The position numbers and the translations under genes were made by a program. A stretch of DNA of 64,000 nucleotides from Luteimonas salinisoli (lineage in GTDB: Bacteria > Pseudomonadota > Gammaproteobacteria > Xanthomonadales > Xanthomonadaceae). The notes beneath the pieces were generated by a model. The model did not search any database, was not told the DNA's origin, and worked only from the letters and a program-made list of their open reading frames with translations. The stretch covers positions 62,001 through 126,000 of the forward strand of contig NZ_JACCKA010000073.1 of the NCBI RefSeq assembly GCF_013425525.1, in the 5' to 3' direction. Below, piece after piece: positions 63,185 through 64,000 of the stretch (within the stretch, counting starts at the first letter, position 1; the number at the start of each line of letters is the position of its first letter).

Positions 63185-64000
63185 CCAAGCGCCTGGGCTT
63201 TCTCCCGCTGCTGCTGACCGTGATGCTCGCCGCCTGCTCCGGCGACGATGCCGCTCCGCAGCCGGACGCCACGCCAGCCACCCCCGCCACGACCGCGGCC
63301 GAAGGCCCGCCGGCCGCCGCCGAAGCCGTCCCCGGCGCGCAGGCGGAGGCGCCCGCCGCCGACGGCGCCACCATGGACGGCAGCGCAACCGACGCGGGCA
63401 CCCCCGCCCCGGCGGCGCAGCCGCCCCAGGGTCCCGCCCCGCAGGCGGGAACCGACTACGTCGAAATCCCCAACGGCCAGCCCTACCAGCCGCTCGACGG
63501 CAAGATCGAGGTGGTCGAAGTGTTCGGCTACACCTGTCCGGCCTGCGCGCAGTTCGAGCCGCAGATCGCGGCGTGGAAGCGCCGCCAGCCGGCGGACGTG
63601 CGCGTGACCCCGGTGGCGGCGCCGTTCGGCGGCTACTGGATGCCCTACGCCAAGGCCTACTACGCCGCCGAGTCGATGGGCCTGGTCGAGCGGACCCACC
63701 AGGCGATGTTCGAAGCCGTCCACCTGCAGCGCAGCCTGCCGGTGCAGAACGCCACGCCGCAGGCGATCGGCGAGTTCTACGCCGGTCACGGCACCGACGC
63801 CGGGCAGTTCGCCAGCACCATGGAGAGCTTCGCGGTCAGCGGCAAGCTCAAGCGCGCCGAGCAGTTCATCGACCGCGCCGGCGTCGACTCGACCCCGACC
63901 ATGGTGGTCAACGGCAAGTACCGCGTGCTAGGACCGAAGCAGTTCGACGAAGTGCTGCGCATCGTCGACCACCTGGTGGCGCGCGAGCGCGCCGCGATGC
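63181..64000 (+). CDS. Lipoprotein DsbA-family oxidoreductase (cut by window end)
   Basis: At least 273 residues; the stop lies outside. A lipobox (LLTVMLAACSGD, Cys19) anchors it. Residues 21-88 are an Ala/Pro-rich linker. The thioredoxin-fold part has Cys119-Pro-Ala-Cys122 (FGYTCPACAQFEP) and the cis-proline STPTMVVNGKYRV. The linker would let it reach across the periplasm. Coupled to the CHVC-type gene upstream; the two may differ in role, oxidant versus isomerase or reductant. Confidence 0.9.
   Translation, partial: MTKRLGFLPLLLTVMLAACSGDDAAPQPDATPATPATTAAEGPPAAAEAVPGAQAEAPAADGATMDGSATDAGTPAPAAQPPQGPAPQAGTDYVEIPNGQPYQPLDGKIEVVEVFGYTCPACAQFEPQIAAWKRRQPADVRVTPVAAPFGGYWMPYAKAYYAAESMGLVERTHQAMFEAVHLQRSLPVQNATPQAIGEFYAGHGTDAGQFASTMESFAVSGKLKRAEQFIDRAGVDSTPTMVVNGKYRVLGPKQFDEVLRIVDHLVARERAAM

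Overview
This is a GC-rich (roughly 70 percent G+C) chromosomal segment. Its gene set points to a gammaproteobacterium of the Xanthomonadaceae (Lysobacter/Luteimonas-like). The signs are a single-chain pyruvate dehydrogenase E1, a fused malic enzyme, a plant/alphaproteobacterial-type glutamate-cysteine ligase, a Grx4-type glutaredoxin with a rhodanese tail, engB divergent from cytochrome c4, tandem DsbA genes, and many copies of a short palindromic intergenic repeat. That placement is an inference from gene content. I saw no rRNA or tRNA genes, CRISPR array, complete insertion sequence or prophage.

Layout. 1-5037 is a decayed accessory strip. It has a Phd/VapC-type toxin-antitoxin pair, an orphan MbcA/ParS-type antitoxin joined to the tail of a DUF2306 membrane-protein gene, a frameshifted lipoprotein gene, a HigB/HigA-like pair, LysR and alpha/beta-hydrolase fragments, a VOC protein with an AraC regulator, and a long inverted repeat. 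5038-17115 holds a soluble histidine kinase, a secreted isoamylase, two metallo-beta-lactamase-fold proteins (one divergent from a TetR regulator), a short-chain dehydrogenase and several envelope proteins of unknown function. 17484-25758 holds aceE, a CHASE3-like/PAS histidine kinase with two stand-alone receiver proteins, and malic enzyme.

25834-30772 looks like a D-glutamate catabolic cluster: a palindromic LysR-type site, dgcN (DUF1611), dgcA (enolase superfamily), an amidohydrolase cut down to its C-terminal end, gltS and a LysR regulator. 30851-35036 holds rsgA, an alanine-type aminotransferase, an SGNH hydrolase and a methyltransferase. 35043-41555 resembles an oxygen-limitation module: a P-type ATPase diverges from a phasin-like protein, a MaoC-phosphate acetyltransferase fusion and acetate kinase, with an Anr/FNR-like box between them. 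41689-51473 holds housekeeping and metabolic genes (polysaccharide deacetylase, three-domain glutaredoxin, AMP nucleosidase, paired secreted amidohydrolases, type II NADH dehydrogenase, a Dph6-like ligase).

51638-54463 is a glutathione-dependent formaldehyde detoxification operon (frmR, adhC, fghA, quinol-monooxygenase-like gene) with a CsoR/FrmR-type operator and a heptamer-repeat spacer. 54559-64000 holds ppc, gshA (which makes the glutathione precursor used by that operon), engB, cytochrome c4, a strong intrinsic terminator and two DsbA-family genes, the second cut by the window edge.

At least fourteen full or half copies of a 100-113 bp palindromic repeat, in two arm variants, fill the gaps from 11 kb on. 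In one place the repeat supplies a gene's stop codon.
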